A stretch of DNA of 64,000 nucleotides from Ceratopteris richardii (GCA_020310875.1 CM035407.1:223702545-223766544); one strand, 5' to 3'. Numbered from the stretch's first letter, positions 1 to 12,957 are shown. The notes: generated by a model from the letters alone, not told the origin. Made by a program: numbers and translations.

Positions 1-2177
1 TAATCTCCTGGGGGCAGCTCATATCCAGGGTTTGCTGATTCTACACTGGTCATCGTTGAGGTTGGCACTATGGCTCTTTCCAAATTTTCTTCTGGCTGGG
101 CATACTTCACAGGTACCACATGTTGAGGATGTGGAGGTTGTGGTCCTAACACCGGTTGAGGGTTTCCAAATTGTGCTATTTCATATGGCCTGGGGGGGCT
201 TGCTGGTGTTGGGTAGGAATTGTATCTGGGCATATCTCTACCTCGCTCTCTAGGTGGACATCGATATGGTCGATACTGAGGCAGTTGGAGAGGCCGTGCC
301 TGCCTATTGAATGGGTAGTTCTTCGCTGTGTGATTGGTGTATTTTTGTTCTATGTGGCAATACAAGGCAGTTCGTTGATGGGGCTGTGTGTTGTAAGGAT
401 ATGTCTGAGGTATACCAGTTCCTCCTTGTACACACATGTGTGTGGGGTGATCTCCTCCACATAAACTACATCTTTGTAACATCGGCACTCTTAAGGCCGG
501 GTGTTGGTACTTTCTCTGTCCCTGGACTCCCAATCTTTTTTCTACCAGCTCCGCTAATTCCTCCACATTACTGAAATTAGATGTAATAGTACTCCGAGAG
601 TCTTCTGATTTAGTGGGGCTGGCACGCTCTTGAGATCCTCAGCTAGATTGTCTTCTAGGTCAATGCACTCTTGAAGACACTCACTCAGGGTTTGTAACCT
701 CTTCACGTAAACTAGCGTTCTTAGGGTTCCATTCGTGAGTCCATCCAAAAATAATGAAATCATTTTTTGCTGAGTGGGTCTCTCCGCAGCTGGACATATA
801 TCAACATACTGGTTGAATCTTCAGGCAAACGTTTTCACTGTTTCATTAGGGTTCTGTTTAAAACTATGGATTAAAGACGCAGAATTATGTTTAAACCCTC
901 TCTTAGTGAATTCCCCAATGAATTCTTGAAAAAATTGCTCCATGTTTCCAAATTGGTTGGGGTCTAATGGCTAGAACCAAGTCAGAGCCGTTCATGTGAG
1001 GGTGAGTCCGAAAGACTCATACTGCACAAAGAAGTCGTCTACTTGTTCCGCTGTTAGAACTTGTTTAAATTCAGCAATGTGGTTATAGGGTTCTCCCAAT
1101 CTGTCATAATGATTTCTCATGCATTTGGCCACCTGAATTGGTCTCAATCTCGTCATTCGTTCTAGTGGTGTGGGCATTACAAGGAAGGTAGGAATTGTTG
1201 GTCTAACAGTGGGTATTCCAGGCTGTACTCCTATTGGTGGTCATGGCCTTACTGGTGGTCGATACTGATTTCCTACTCCAGGGTGGGTGATTGTGTGTTT
1301 GCACTCCTGGAGTCGTAAATTGTACATGAGTACGGTTTGGAACACTCCGTTGGCTAGTTTGTCCTGACATGGTGTGCTCTTCCTCTTGTTGGGTTCGGAA
1401 GGGGTTCTGAGAGGTGGTTGCCTACTCTCTCTAAGGGAATACAGGCAAGCCCATGTATTTCAGTCGAGCCCTGTCTATGGCATCTACCAGCCAATATCTC
1501 CTCTGATTCATATCTAGGTATGTTATTCTAGTCTCGTCTTCCGGATCCTTTAGCTCATAAAATGTCATCGGGCTTTCTTCTCTTCCTTGGGTCGGTGAGT
1601 CTGTTTGAAGCAACAAGTCCATTCCATGGATCAAATAGACTTCCAATAGGTAGTCGTCTTGAGGTATCAAGTCTCCTCTGAAGACTCGTGTCACCTGGGA
1701 CTCGCCTCTAGGAGTCGTCACTAACTCCTCAGGGTTTGGTCTCCTTGAGTTTTCTTGTCCCACTAACTCTCCCCTTTCATTGATCAAATTGGGAAATTCA
1801 GTCACCAAGTAGATGTGACCTATCTTTTCCATGTATGCTCCTCCTTCATACTTAACATCCGGTCTGAGCACAATCGTGGCATCCATAGAAGTTACCATCC
1901 GAGCCACACATCTGTTTAAGCCATCCGGGTAGATGGGGATCTCCTGGGCATTAGTAGAAACGTATTGTAAGGAAGTGCGATACTCTCCTTCTACAGTGGT
2001 CATGAAGTTTCTACTGGGAGTGGGACCCTGCATGTCTTCTGAAGCCATGGGTATCTCCTCCTCAGAGTCACTAGAGGTGTCTGAATAGACAGAGCGGTGA
2101 TTGACCTGAGCGGCACTTCCAACAGAAGATATGACACTTCTTTGGCTACTTAGCACCCTCCCTGACCTCAAGTTCAT
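1..2177 (-). pseudogene. gag: Gypsy-1 gag (capsid and nucleocapsid), partial and broken
   Basis: This encodes the structural Gag polyprotein that packages element RNA into cytoplasmic particles. It starts at 2177 with MNLRSGR, the same start found in Gypsy-A gag at 50634. The N-terminal segment (2177-1431) aligns with Gypsy-A gag. After a break, a retrotransposon-gag capsid segment is readable at 1177-992, then at about 940-770 (SLIHSFKQ and RFNQY motifs) and 763-554. A CCHC zinc knuckle (CSLCGGDHPTHMC) lies at 470-432. Between 130 and 1 a Pro/Gln linker carries a VPVKYA motif that is also present after the first knuckle in Gypsy-A. Several in-frame stops and at least one frame change interrupt it, so it is non-functional as read. 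Confidence 0.85.
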
Positions 2178-2274
2178 TCACCCTCTTGGAGCTCTCTAGA
2201 TCTCTAAAGCTCTCCATAAGTGGCTCTAAAAAAAGCCTCAAGTTTGCCCTTCAAAATGCTTCAAATGCTTTGGG

Positions 2275-3002
2275 CAATACCACTTTTAGTGATACTGCAC
2301 GAGGCGATACTCCTCTGGGCAATACCAAAGTGTCCACGATATGATACCTGAAGCCTAAGCAATAAGATACTTAGATCAACAGGCGATAAGATACCTCATG
2401 TTGCAACAATACAATACCACTTTCAAACATGATACGATACCTAAGCAGTCCACGATATGATACCAGAAAACCGACGATACGATACTTATGCACTTGCCGA
2501 TATGATACCAGGAATTCTCGCGATACAATACTAAAACTGGGATGATATGATACTGAAAACCCAGAAGATACGATACCACATTTTGAACGTTACAATACCA
2601 AAAAAGGGCACGATACGATACTCATCTTTTCACACGATACGATATCACAACAGGTGGCGATACGATACCAAAATGGTATCGCGATATGACACCAGAATGA
2701 GAGGCGATACGATACTTGAGGGCAGCACGATACGATACTAGTGCAGGTGGGGATACAATACCACCGACCTACGCGATTTTCTCACTCAAAGAAGCTCACT
2801 AAACACTTTGTCTAGCCCCGCGATACCAGATGCGCAAGTGATCACGTTTTTGTGCACTTCTAAAGTGTTTTTGCCAATGAAATCTTATGGAATCTTACCT
2901 CTATGATGTCTTGCTTGCACCTTGAGCTCAACATCTAGCTTTGATAGCCTAGAAAACAAGATACCACCCCTGCGATACCGATCGCTGCGCTCAAACGATA
3001 CT
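2275..3002 (-). repeat. Interspersed GATACGATAC-type repeat array in Gypsy-1 leader
   Basis: About twenty copies of a 10-12 base core (plus strand CGATACGATACC and near variants; element strand GGTATCGTATCG) occur at roughly 22-26 base spacing, separated by spacers of about 12 bases that differ from one another. The array is dense from 2275 to 2770, with scattered copies to 3002. It lies wholly between the primer site (3339) and the gag start (2177). Compare the arrays at 49285-49733 and 38800-39970. Confidence 0.85.
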
Positions 3003-3338
3003 GCTTTCTGAACAAATGAGAACTGATCTGAAATTTTTGGTTTTTATACTTTTTTGGAGACTGAACTTAACTACTCTATTTTGACAATTGTTTTGGGATT
3101 TTTCTTGGTGATCTTGACTTACTTCTACTTCACTCCTCTTCTCCTAATCTAACCCTAACTCTTCCTTCTCTCCCTTCCTACTAACCCTATACCTAAAAAC
3201 TCATTACACACACCTCCCGGATGTGAAGTACCAAGTGCTGAAGTGGTTGACTACTTGCCACTGAACGAGTTCACTTCTACAAGTACGATTTCATCACTCT
3301 CGAGCTATAACCATCATGAAGGCACTTTGGCTGAGTGT

Positions 3339-3356
3339 TCCCCGACAACGGCGCCA
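3339..3356 (-). promoter_or_regulatory. Primer binding site of Gypsy-1, tRNA-Asp type
   Basis: The minus strand reads TGGCGCCGTTGTCGGGGA. This complements the 3' end of plant tRNA-Asp (TGGCGCCGTTGCCGGGGA expected) with one C-to-T change. It is identical to the primer site of Gypsy-A at 48959 and sits six bases inside the LTR end. Confidence 0.9.
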
Positions 3357-3362
3357 AAAACG

Positions 3363-4450
3363 TGTGTACCTAAGTCAAGAAGACTTAAGGACTTGTGCCA
3401 AAGAGACTAAATCTCATTTGCCACACAAGTGCGTATAGTGGGGAATTGACACACACTAATTTGTCAATCCAATGAAACGACCTAACCAAGTGTATGAGCA
3501 CATGTGCTCACGTCATGGAAAATGAAGTGGTTCAGCTTATATGTGTGAGAAAAAACTAATCCACCTCTCTAACTCACTGAAATCTGGAAGTGTCTGTCGC
3601 GATAACACTTACAGTAATTTTCACTAAATCGAGGATTTCTCCCAGCTCTGAAATCCTAATATGGCCAATCACGGCTTCATTTCAAAGCTCTCAACGAGAC
3701 TAGGTGGTTTCACTTGATTCTGACAACTGTGCTTCAAGTTAACAAGCATTACACACATATAGAAGATCAAAGAGAAGATGAAAATCTCCAAGAAAGAGGC
3801 AATTTTGAAAATCAGGAGCTATCCTCCTTCACAATGGCAAAAAGTCTCTACAAAGAGTCACAAAGTGACTTATATACATGTGCCCTAAAATTGGTGCTTT
3901 CACACAAGAGACCGGCACTTTATTGCTAAAAATTGAATTTCCTACTAATTATAGGGAATATATTACAATAATTTGGGATTATGCATCTAGAGGACTCCTC
4001 TAGTGCATTTACATGGCTTGAGGGAATTTTCTAAGACTTTGAAGAAGAAAAATGTGCCCATTAATTTGATAATTTTGGGGCTCCTCTTTTGTGCCTCTTT
4101 ACTCTGCAACATAGGCTAAGCACATTTCCCCATGTGCTCCTTTTGAAAAGTCAAAAAGAGAATATCTCTAACTAACATATCTCTAGGAGATTCTAAGATC
4201 TCTTTTGTAACCAACAAATCCCAACAAAGGGCATGCATGGGATTTTCACGTATAAGCTTCTATATGTGTGCAAAAATAAGCTATTTTCCAAGGCTTCTCA
4301 ACCATAGTGTTAGAGAAGTATTAAAAAGAGGCTTGGGAGACTCTTCACATGGACACTTCTCCTTTACACAAAAAAGGAGTATTTCTTGAGTGATAGAAGG
4401 GAGTTTATGCTCAAGAGAAAATGTGAGCAACTCCAATAAGCCAACAGCCA
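3363..4450 (-). repeat. 5' LTR of Gypsy-1 (outer edge approximate)
   Basis: The LTR end facing the primer site reads TG at 3363 on the plus strand, which is CA at the LTR 3' end on the element strand, six bases from the primer site. A TATA-like box lies inside on the element strand at 3877-3870. The outer boundary is uncertain: homology to a LINE relic starts by 4530, so the LTR should end between about 4400 and 4530. Confidence 0.55.
3870..3877 (-). promoter_or_regulatory. TATA-like box in Gypsy-1 LTR
   Basis: The minus strand reads TATATAAG, about 500 bases upstream of the LTR end that faces the primer site. This is a plausible position for a U3 promoter in a roughly 1-kb LTR. It is a motif match only. 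Confidence 0.35.
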
Positions 4451-4529
4451 ACCTTATAGATTTTCACCTCGATCTTTCCCAATCCTACTTGGATGTATGG
4501 GTGTCAATCATATCATCTTGGGAGAAGGG

Positions 4530-5570
4530 CAATATGAGCCTAGCATGTTGCCATGGGAAATAACTTTTCTAGTTTCATTTTATGTTTTCTAGAGCACACT
4601 TCCTCTATGAGTAGCCAATGATAGGAGGAAGGTGTTGATCATGGTTGCACGCCCTACTAGGTTGATTTGGATGCCCTTCCAGTAAGAAATTTTATTATCA
4701 AGCTTGGCAAAACCCAATTCCATTGCTGACACATGGAAATATCAAAACCCATCAGATGGGGGATCCAGTTAATCAATGATTTTTTGTGTAATATACCTTC
4801 TGTCAAGTCTTTCTTTTTGCAAATCTTGACTAGAGACTTGACCAAGAGAAGTCAAGAACATCTTTGACTACACCTGATCATGGTGGAGCCTTAACTTGGT
4901 GTTGAATGAATTTCTCAAGACTATCAAAAACTTGCCCCCTTTGATCCCATCTATCAAATTACACTTCCACCATATTAAAATCATCACATATGATGACCTC
5001 AAGGGGGAGGGAGTCCAAAGCATGCCATGTAGTTAGTCTTTCCATGTCTAGATTAGGTGCATACGCCAGTGCAATGGTGAAATTGGGAGGGCCCTTAGAA
5101 GAGGTAGCAACCCACTGATGGTTCCAATCCACAAAGATCTCTACCAAGAAAGTATGCCAAACCAGCCTTAAGCCTATGATCATGCCACCCCTCCCCCATA
5201 GATGTTGAGTGATTACCCACAAGTGAGATGCCAAAATACTTTTAAGTCTCTTTTGAAGTTCAAGACAATCCATTTTGATCTCTCCAAATAGGTGAAGTCT
5301 GTATTAACATTTTTATCTTGAAGCCATTCACCAAACACACCCGCTCTTGGGGTTCGACAACCCATGAAACAACAATCATTTACCAAACTTGAGGTCTATC
5401 TTGGTCAGGGACTTGTCACTCTTTTTTTTGCTTTTATCTTCATCTCTTCTTCTTGAAGATGAGAGTTCTTGGCACACCAGCCTTTGTTTGAGGGGGCTCT
5501 TCCAAGGTAACCCAAGTTGGGTGTTTCCCTTTTTTAGAATAATTCCAACCATTCTAGCTCGATGAACCAA
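4530..5570 (-). pseudogene. LINE relic (end of ORF1, endonuclease and a late RT segment)
   Basis: Minus-strand fragments match the complete LINE at 20.3-26.8 kb in the same order. At 5570-5376 is the basic ORF1 tail (LPWKSP motif followed by Lys/Arg/Asp runs). At 5273-4959 is the ORF2 endonuclease segment ending DDFNMVE, where the intact copy has GDFNMVE. At 4845-4530 is the segment after the RT fingers and palm (NWVL, then W-GIQINLVGRA). Reverse transcriptase between the endonuclease and this last part is deleted. In-frame stops are present. It directly abuts a Copia relic at about 5562. Confidence 0.75.
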
Positions 5571-6540
5571 TCAAAACCCTCCCAACATAGGTCTCATTGT
5601 TCTAGTGAAGGTCTGTTTATTTCAACAGAAGCGAATGCCCGAGTGACTTTGAGCTCATCTCAAGAGTGGATCTTTGATAATGGATCCACCCCTCACATGT
5701 GTAAAGATCAAGCATCCTTTGAAGAGATCAAGGACCATACTGGTGACGTCTACGTAGGCAATAACAAGAGTATACCCATTGAAGGGAAAGGCAAAGTACA
5801 AATCACCAATGATCAAGGGGAGTGTAAATCATTATCAAATGAACTATTTGTCCCTAACTGGAGCATGAATTTATTATCAGTTAAGGCCATCATTGACCAT
5901 GAAAAACAAGTGTTATTTGAAAACACTTCTTTAAAGGTGATTGAACTTAAAACCAAAGACATTATCACACAAGGCATATAAGAAAAAGTCATATACAAAC
6001 TCTCTTGCTTTCTCTCTAAGGAGTCACTTTCTAGTCCCTGGCATCAAAGGTATGGCCTTGAGTGAATTTATCAATCATTCTGGGATGGTGGTGGTGAATT
6101 TATCAATCATAACTTTGATAATTTCTTAAAACAAAAAGGGATAAAAAGACAAGTCACTCAACCTCACACTCCATCCCAGAATGGAGTACCTGAGAGAAAG
6201 CTCCAAAGTCCATCACAATTTCAAAAGATGTAATATTTAATGAAGCTTCAACATACTCAACTAAAGATCCAAGTACAAGTCTTAGTCCACCCATCTACAC
6301 TTCAGAGGGGGGACACAATCTTTTCAAAACACAACTCAGAGACAATACTTCAAACAAACCAAGAAGATCACAAAGGATCATTGAAAAGAAGCAATGAGAA
6401 CAAAGTCATTATGTAAATTATGCATTGATACATCAGATCCAGTAGATTCCAAAGCCTTCCAACTACAAAGAAGCTCAATGACAACATGACTGGGAAGAAG
6501 CTATGCAAGTTGAAATGGATGCAATTCTTCCTTTATCTCT
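5562..6540 (+). pseudogene. Copia relic: protease, short integrase piece and RT linker
   Basis: The open stretch 5562-5981 has a Copia protease with catalytic motif WIFDNGSTPHM and the downstream LFVPN-MNLLSV motif. At about 6110-6200 a short integrase piece reads KGIKRQ then TP-QNGVPERK. At 6290-6530 the integrase-RT linker is recognisable (SEGG, RRSQRI, NYALI, WEEAMQVEMDAI). The integrase core and all of RT are missing. It is a different, older Copia family from Copia I-III. Confidence 0.7.
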
Positions 6541-6579
6541 TGAAATTATCAGCTTTCTAGAATTTTAAAGCTCATTTGA

Positions 6580-8830
6580 TACATTATCCAAGATAATGCA
6601 TCAACCAATATATTATATTTCCTTTTATAGATAGGATTTTCCAAATCTGCCCCTCATCTTGAGGAGTTGACCATTCTAAGATATATGAGACCTTATTGGG
6701 ATTCATCTTGGCTGCATCAACCAAAACTACACGCCCAAGAGGGTCTATGCATAGAAGAAATATTTGACATTTGCCAAGATTTACAAAGAACTAATTTTCT
6801 TTAAGTTTATTCAACACTAACTAAAAATAGTTTTCACATACATGCACTAACTTACTATACACTAGCAAATCTACCATAAAATGCACAATAGAATGACTAG
6901 TACAAGGATGCAAAATGTCATTCATTAATATCTTTAAAGTGGCAAGTGCATTAGCAAAGAAAAATGGCATAACCAAGTACTCACAATGACAAAACTAGGT
7001 CCTAAAAGATGCCTTATATACATCCTACTCTTTGAATCTAATATGACGTAGACACTTTTAAGATCTATTTTAGGAAATACCGTTCCTCCACCTAGAACAT
7101 CATGTAGATCATATATCCTCAGCATGGGATAATTTTTCTTGATGATTATCTTATGGAGTGGGAAATAACATACACACATCTGACATTAGCCATCTTTCTT
7201 ATTCACTAAAAGAATTGGTGCTGCAAAGGAAAAGTAAGTGGATTTAATCAACCCTTTCTCCAAATACTCATCCATGGCCCTATATACTTCACTCTCCTCT
7301 TGTAGGTTTATGCAAAATGCTTGGTTGAGTAGTTAGGCTTGTTCTTGGCACCAACTCAATCCTATGTTCAATATTCCTACAAGGAGATAAAACCAAAGTT
7401 AAGTCACAAAAAAACAAGATTGGGAATTCTGCTCTCACCTTCTTTGATGTGCTTGCATTCCAATTAGAACTTCTTTGATTGTGGGGATCCATCACAACAC
7501 AAGATGCATACACAAAATATAAAAAATAAATATATTTAACAACGACTTTGAGCAGCTTGGTTGTGGTCAGCTATCATGTCTCTTGTCGATCTACCTCTCC
7601 ACAGATCAATAATCACATCCCCTTGTGCTCAAGTTGGCAAAAATGCAATGCAAAATCAATGATGGGTCATTTCTTAGCTTGCAAATGCTTACTAAGGGCT
7701 ACACTAAAACATGCCATTCATGTGATCTCAAAATCCAATCTACCCTTATAAGATTGGATTTGTATAAGCAGACCAACTATTTGTCGGTCCCATGTCTTAG
7801 CGTCCTTCCTATTAGCCAACTTCACTATGTAGGTATAATCTGAGTACACAATGTCCAAATATAGGCATTTGAAAAGATGAGAACTGATAACACTGTATGT
7901 GGAGCTTGTACCAAAGGATACCTTGATAGGTTGTCCTACCATGACTCCTCTCAAGACTATAAGCTCTATGCCTCTACGGGTGGAAACTAGTAACACTTTT
8001 GTTCCACTAGTAAGAGCACAACATCTGACATATAGGGTATCTTTTTACTCACCATCATGATATCTTAGATGGGGAGTCACCAAATCCTCATCTATATCTA
8101 ATTTGCTTTGGCTTATGCACTCATCAAAATTGGTGCAATTAAGGAAGCCTAGATCCTATAGCATATGCCAAATAGTCACACCCTAACTAAAGGTTTATTA
8201 GTTTATCTCAAGCCCAAGATGAGCTTATGGACTTTCAAAAACTTTGGGATGGAATCTCATACTTGAGTACCCTATACTTATCTGCATATTCTTGGATGTT
8301 CTATTTTTTATAAGTGATGAAAAGCCACATATCTAATGCCTTAGAACTCTCATCATGTGGTAAAAAATTACTATAGAATAAGACTTTAAATTGTTCTCAT
8401 GTATTGGGTATTCTTGTATTGTTCAATCTTATGCTACCCCTTATGGGTGACATCCATGAGGTTATATGTCACCTACAGAATCTTATTCCTATCATCTATG
8501 ATATATATTAAGCAAAATAATTGTTTCCACTTGTTGAGCTACTACTCAATAGTATCAATAATGGAGGAATTTGTACTACTATGATAGTGTGGAAGCCTAA
8601 GATCATTAAGTTGTTACCTTGCCTCCCTCATTGCAATGCTTTCACTAGAAATTTTTGGAGTATGTCCCTCACATAGAGCTCCTAACTTTGTCCCTAATGC
8701 CCCAATGTTAGGCATAGCTTGGACTCTAAGGAGTGCTAAGTCATGTGTATGTCTTCTTGATGTGGGGAGCACAATGGTGATTCCATATCTACAAAGGTCT
8801 AAGTTCTCTTCCTTTTCTTATTTTTAATTC
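6580..8830 (-). pseudogene. Gypsy relic D: gag, protease and RT remnants
   Basis: Read on the minus strand in order: a weak gag-like segment (about 8760-8340, with WKQLFCLI and DDRNKIL), a retropepsin-like segment at 7996-7718 (a GTSSTYSVIS region where DSGATHSFIS is expected), a pre-RT segment at 7513-7289 with the Gypsy motif RNIEHRIELVP, and RT at 7179-6934 (KNYPMLRIYDLHDVLGGG, then FPKIDLKS). Stops and frameshifts are frequent. The sequence differs from Gypsy-1/A/B and no LTR was recognised. The RT part is certain; the gag part is tentative. Confidence 0.65.
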
Positions 8831-10620
8831 TTTTTTGTTTTGTGTTTTTTCTTATCTTTATAAGTGTATACATACACCTAAGAGTATATGGTATGAAGAG
8901 TGGCACTTAGAAAAACAATTTGTCACTAGATTTTGCAAAAATGAAATAACAAATGAAATTATGCATGCTATACGCTCCCTACTATGATTCAAAACTGCAT
9001 GCATAAAAAGTTAAAAAAGTTTGATAGCAGTGTTTTGATAGTCTTACAAAAAACAAAGCATATTGTTCTACCATTTCCATTGCAAGGGTGATCAGAAGCA
9101 TATTTCAATAATCTTATCTAGTCTAGTTAGAGAGCACAATTTAGTGCTCCCTTGACATTTTGGCAAGATCGCCATACCAAGTTTATGTCAAGTACCATGG
9201 ATTCCATATGCAAGGAAATTCAATCTACCATAAGGGATTTGTTAGGACCAATACAAGAGTTGAAGAGTATTAAAAAAAAATATTGATCTGATTCAACCTC
9301 TACCTCTAATTTGAAGATATTATTTCATGGATCTACATATAAAAAAGACTAGATAGCTAATCAATTCTGAAGTGGCTTGAAAATTGAAGTGAAGCATCTT
9401 TTTCTATCCATACCTCAAACAAGTACCTTGGAGAATATTATGGGGACCAAAATTTTCAAAGAAAACCAAGTCCAAGAGTTATAAGTGTTGAATAATCAAG
9501 ACACTCTTTCTCAAGAATGTGAGTCGACAATCTAAGAATCTCAACAAATCATAACATTCATTATGAGGACGAAAAGTTTCAAAGAAAACCAAGTCCAAGA
9601 GCTAGAAGTTTTGAATAATCAAGACACTCTTTCTCAAGAATTCTTCTCAAGAATTCAAGTCGACAATCTAAGAATCTCAACAAATCATAACAAAGGATAT
9701 GAATCATACACATTATGAAGATAAAAGGAACTTTATTGTGAAGGAGGAGCCCATGTTCAATCAAGGAGGCGTGCTTTCTCAAGTATTTCTATCAAAGATC
9801 TTTGAAACATCACAATGTACCTCTAGAAGTTCAAAGGATTCATCTTGTGAAGAATCCAATGAAACATAAACAAGAAAATAGAACACAATCCTCATGGAAC
9901 TTGTCACTTGAGGGAGAGCTGATATCATGGACAATCATAAAACCAACTCAAATCCTTCATAGGTTTCATGGGAGTTCCCTACATCTCAAAATTGGTGAGC
10001 AATTGGAAGAATCAAGTACCACTATCACGTATTAAATGTGCCAAAACCCCAAGAAATATTATCTACATGCCTTGTTTTGACATCCAAGGATCTTACTTTA
10101 CCATTTGAGATGATTGATAACATAATAATTCATAATCACCCTATAAAGAGTCCTACAACACATGCATAAGGAGGGGTTGACAATAAAGATTCTCAATCTT
10201 GGAAATGCCAGTTTTGGGAGCCCAAGGAGTTGCAGTTTCCACGTAAACACTTTCCATGTTCCAATTCGAGTTCTTGTCTAGCTTCTTATTCCAATCTTGT
10301 GTAATCTAGTTTTTAGATATATAGTCTTGTCATCTTGTAATCTCATCATACAAGATCCCATATCTTGTATTTAGTTCATCTTCATCAAAGGAGTTCTTGT
10401 AATTTTGTAGCCTACTACATACTTAGGATCTTGGGCTATGGGATCTCTTGTATCATGTCTAGTCTAATTATTCATACCTATCAATCCCAACTTGTGAGAC
10501 TTCTCTTATCAATTATATATTCTTGTATTGTTTTTCCTACAGGGGTAATTGCAATCAAAAGTATATTTTAGAAAACTTATCTAGTCTAGTCAAGGGACAC
10601 AATCTAGTGCTCATCTAACA
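8831..10620. other. AT-rich stretch without a recognisable gene
   Basis: No coding similarity was recognised on either strand. It holds a tandem duplication at 9446-9691. A pair of about 65-base similar sequences, sharing the string CTTATCTAGTCTAGT, lies at 9083-9150 and 10542-10613, about 1460 bases apart in the same direction. The pair could be ends of decayed long terminal repeats, but no primer site or TG...CA boundary supports that. Confidence 0.5.
9446..9691. repeat. Tandem duplication of about 123 bp
   Basis: Two adjacent copies (about 9446-9568 and 9569-9691) share runs such as CAAAGAAAACCAAGTCCAAG and TCAACAAATCATAACA. The second copy has a small internal duplication around TCTCAAGAATTC. 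Confidence 0.8.
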
Positions 10621-10631
10621 AGATGGAGGGA

Positions 10632-11060
10632 GAGAGAGAGAGTGTGTGTGTATATGCGTTCTCATGTATGTATGCATGCATTCAAATATGTTTAAATAAA
10701 CTTTTTCAATTTTCGAGTCATATTCTTACAATAATTTATATGATTTTTCCCATCTTACTTTTGCAAAATAGTTTGTTCCATCTTACTAAATAATTATAAA
10801 GTTGTCTGTTTCAAAATAAAAGTGATCTTATTTTAGTGAGATAAAGGACAAATAATAAGTCCACCCGAATACGATGAATAAAATATTGTGTTTTCTAGGA
10901 TATATTTTGGCTTATTGCTACACAATGAATGATTTTGCCTACATATGTGTGTAGGTATTGATGTATGTATGCATGTATGTATGCATGTATGTATGCATGT
11001 ATGTATGTATGTGTGTATGCATGTGGTAGGTAGGTATGTATGTATGTGTGTGATATGCAT
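10632..11060. repeat. Microsatellites: (AG)n/(TG)n and ATGT/ATGC tetranucleotides
   Basis: A short AG then TG run is at 10632-10655. A mixed TATG/CATG tetranucleotide tract runs from about 10940 to 11060. Open frames across it on the minus strand (His/Thr-rich) are products of the repeat, not genes. Confidence 0.9.
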
Positions 11061-12957
11061 GTATAGTCCACCAAAAGTGCCTGCATTAAAAATCTAGCTT
11101 AAGTGGTTTTAAAAGATGATAATGTGGTAGGGGTATCATATAAGTGTGTATGGTTGAGTCTACTATGTTTATTAAGCAATGATTCCACCTACTTGATTAT
11201 TCCATTGACTTTTTTGATTCCCATTTCACTTTGTTGAAATGACATGTCAAGAAACATCTCAAATAAGTGGGAATTTGAAATTCATGTGGCCTTCAATCTC
11301 CTTATGTGCTTCATCTTTGAATTAATCATAGACTGGACTTTTGTCAACTTGGCCTTCATTTTTTTCATGATTGATGTTATATCTTGATGTGGAAAGGTCC
11401 TCCAAGGTCATCCTAATTTCACTATGCTATATTATTCATCCTTGATCGATTAGAAATTTCTTGAAACTAATTATAATGTAGAGATATTTTTGTAATTTTC
11501 TTGATGTAAATATTTCCCCCAAAAATTAATGGAAGGACTTTGATAGTTATCATAAAGAGAACCCAAATAAGTTGAGAAGCTCTTAAAACTAATATTTTTA
11601 CTTTGAAGAAATAAGAAAGCATGCAATCTATTCAAGTTATTGTGGGCATATCTTTGAAGGGTCTCAACCATGTAGACAAAATCCCTTTCGAAATCCATGC
11701 CTAGCATAAATCTAAGAAAATATTCTGTATTTTAACCCATTGTATGGGAGTTATTGTTGATGCAAATATTCTTGCTCAAGTCTCTCATATGGTCTTTAGT
11801 TTTGATATATTGGGATTTGAGGCATTTAGGTTTTTTATTAGTCCCCTCTCAAGGTTGCAAAAGTTCACAGATCCCAGGATCCTAATAGACATCTACTATC
11901 TAGTTTAAACAATAAATATCAAAAGGGAGATGACTGAAAGTTAGTCTAACATGCATATATGTAATCAGATCCATCCAAGCATAGGGAGATAAATTCTTAC
12001 CACCCACTTTAGCTTGACATGGTTTCTCTCCATTGTTGATGATGAGATTGGTTTCTCTCCATTGTGGGACACTCAAGGGCTCATTGAGAAGACTCATTGG
12101 AAACCAAAACCTTGAGGGGTCACTCAATTGTGGTGACCACCTTCATTGCATTATGGATATATACATTTACAACAACTAATCCAGAAAACTACAATTATGT
12201 TATTCTCGATTGAATAACTCAACATATGTAATATAATCTCAAAGAAAATGACTGTCTACTTAAATACTCAATATGATAATTCATGAGGATCTTAGTTTGG
12301 GATATTTTCCTAGTTGATGTCTATTGGTGCATTTTGACTAGTTGACTTGGTGGTTGAAACTCTCTTCCAAGGGACACATATGTGATCACATCCCCTAAAT
12401 GATAAATGGATCATCAAAACTCTCAAGTCCACCTCTTGTGTGCTGCCTTATAGATACAATACACAATCTAATGTCCCATACCATCATCTAGAGAGAGCTC
12501 ACCTACCTCAAAGTATGTATGAGATTCAATGATCATTCATTTTATATAAATAATGAAATCAGTTTACAAATCACAATAAAGTGAGCTAGAAACTTCATAG
12601 TCAATAAATTTGATGTTATCTCATGTTCATCATTCCCACTTGGTACCTTAATGACCAACTCTTTCCTCATGAACAAAAAACTATATTAAAGATGCCAACC
12701 TTTGTCTTTGAGCCAGTAGTCTATAGATGAACGTGAATTCATTATTTAAACTTTAATATTATTCATATAAGAAGAATTCGTATGAACATAACCTCCATAC
12801 ACATTGAAGAAATTATCCATAAGAGTACATAAGCCATGGATGACTTTCATAGTGAAGCTTATAAGTTTTTATTTATTGAGTCACCGACCATGAGAGATTC
12901 TTCATCACCAACATTCACACACGCATAGTACAAGTAAAATCAAGCTTAATGGAAGTG
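11061..12957. other. Unassigned stretch next to the nested Copia cluster
   Basis: No gene was recognised. A 75-codon minus-strand frame at 12127-11900 contains CQAKVGGKNLSPYAWMDLI, which looks more protein-like than its surroundings. It might be a remnant of a LINE or other element ORF1, but I cannot place it. The remainder has frequent stops in all frames. Confidence 0.4.

Larger units (their letters stand above)
1..4450 (-). mobile_element. Gypsy-1, 5' part of a tRNA-Asp-primed LTR retrotransposon (left edge cut by window)
   Basis: On the minus strand the order is LTR (from about 4450 down to 3363), primer site (3356-3339), a 1.2-kb leader, then gag running off the window at base 1. Gag is clearly related to that of Gypsy-A at 50.6 kb but well diverged, so this is a sister family rather than a copy. 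Protease and pol would lie left of base 1. The outer LTR edge near 4450 is estimated, because a LINE relic begins at about 4530 and no second LTR copy is available for comparison. Confidence 0.8.

Noticed and set aside
2275-2770. CRISPR-like repeat-spacer appearance
   Set aside because: The core is only 10-12 bases and degenerate, the context is a plant retrotransposon leader, and no cas-like genes exist.
10833-11086. His/Thr-rich minus-strand frames
   Set aside because: Translation of an ATGT/ATGC microsatellite.
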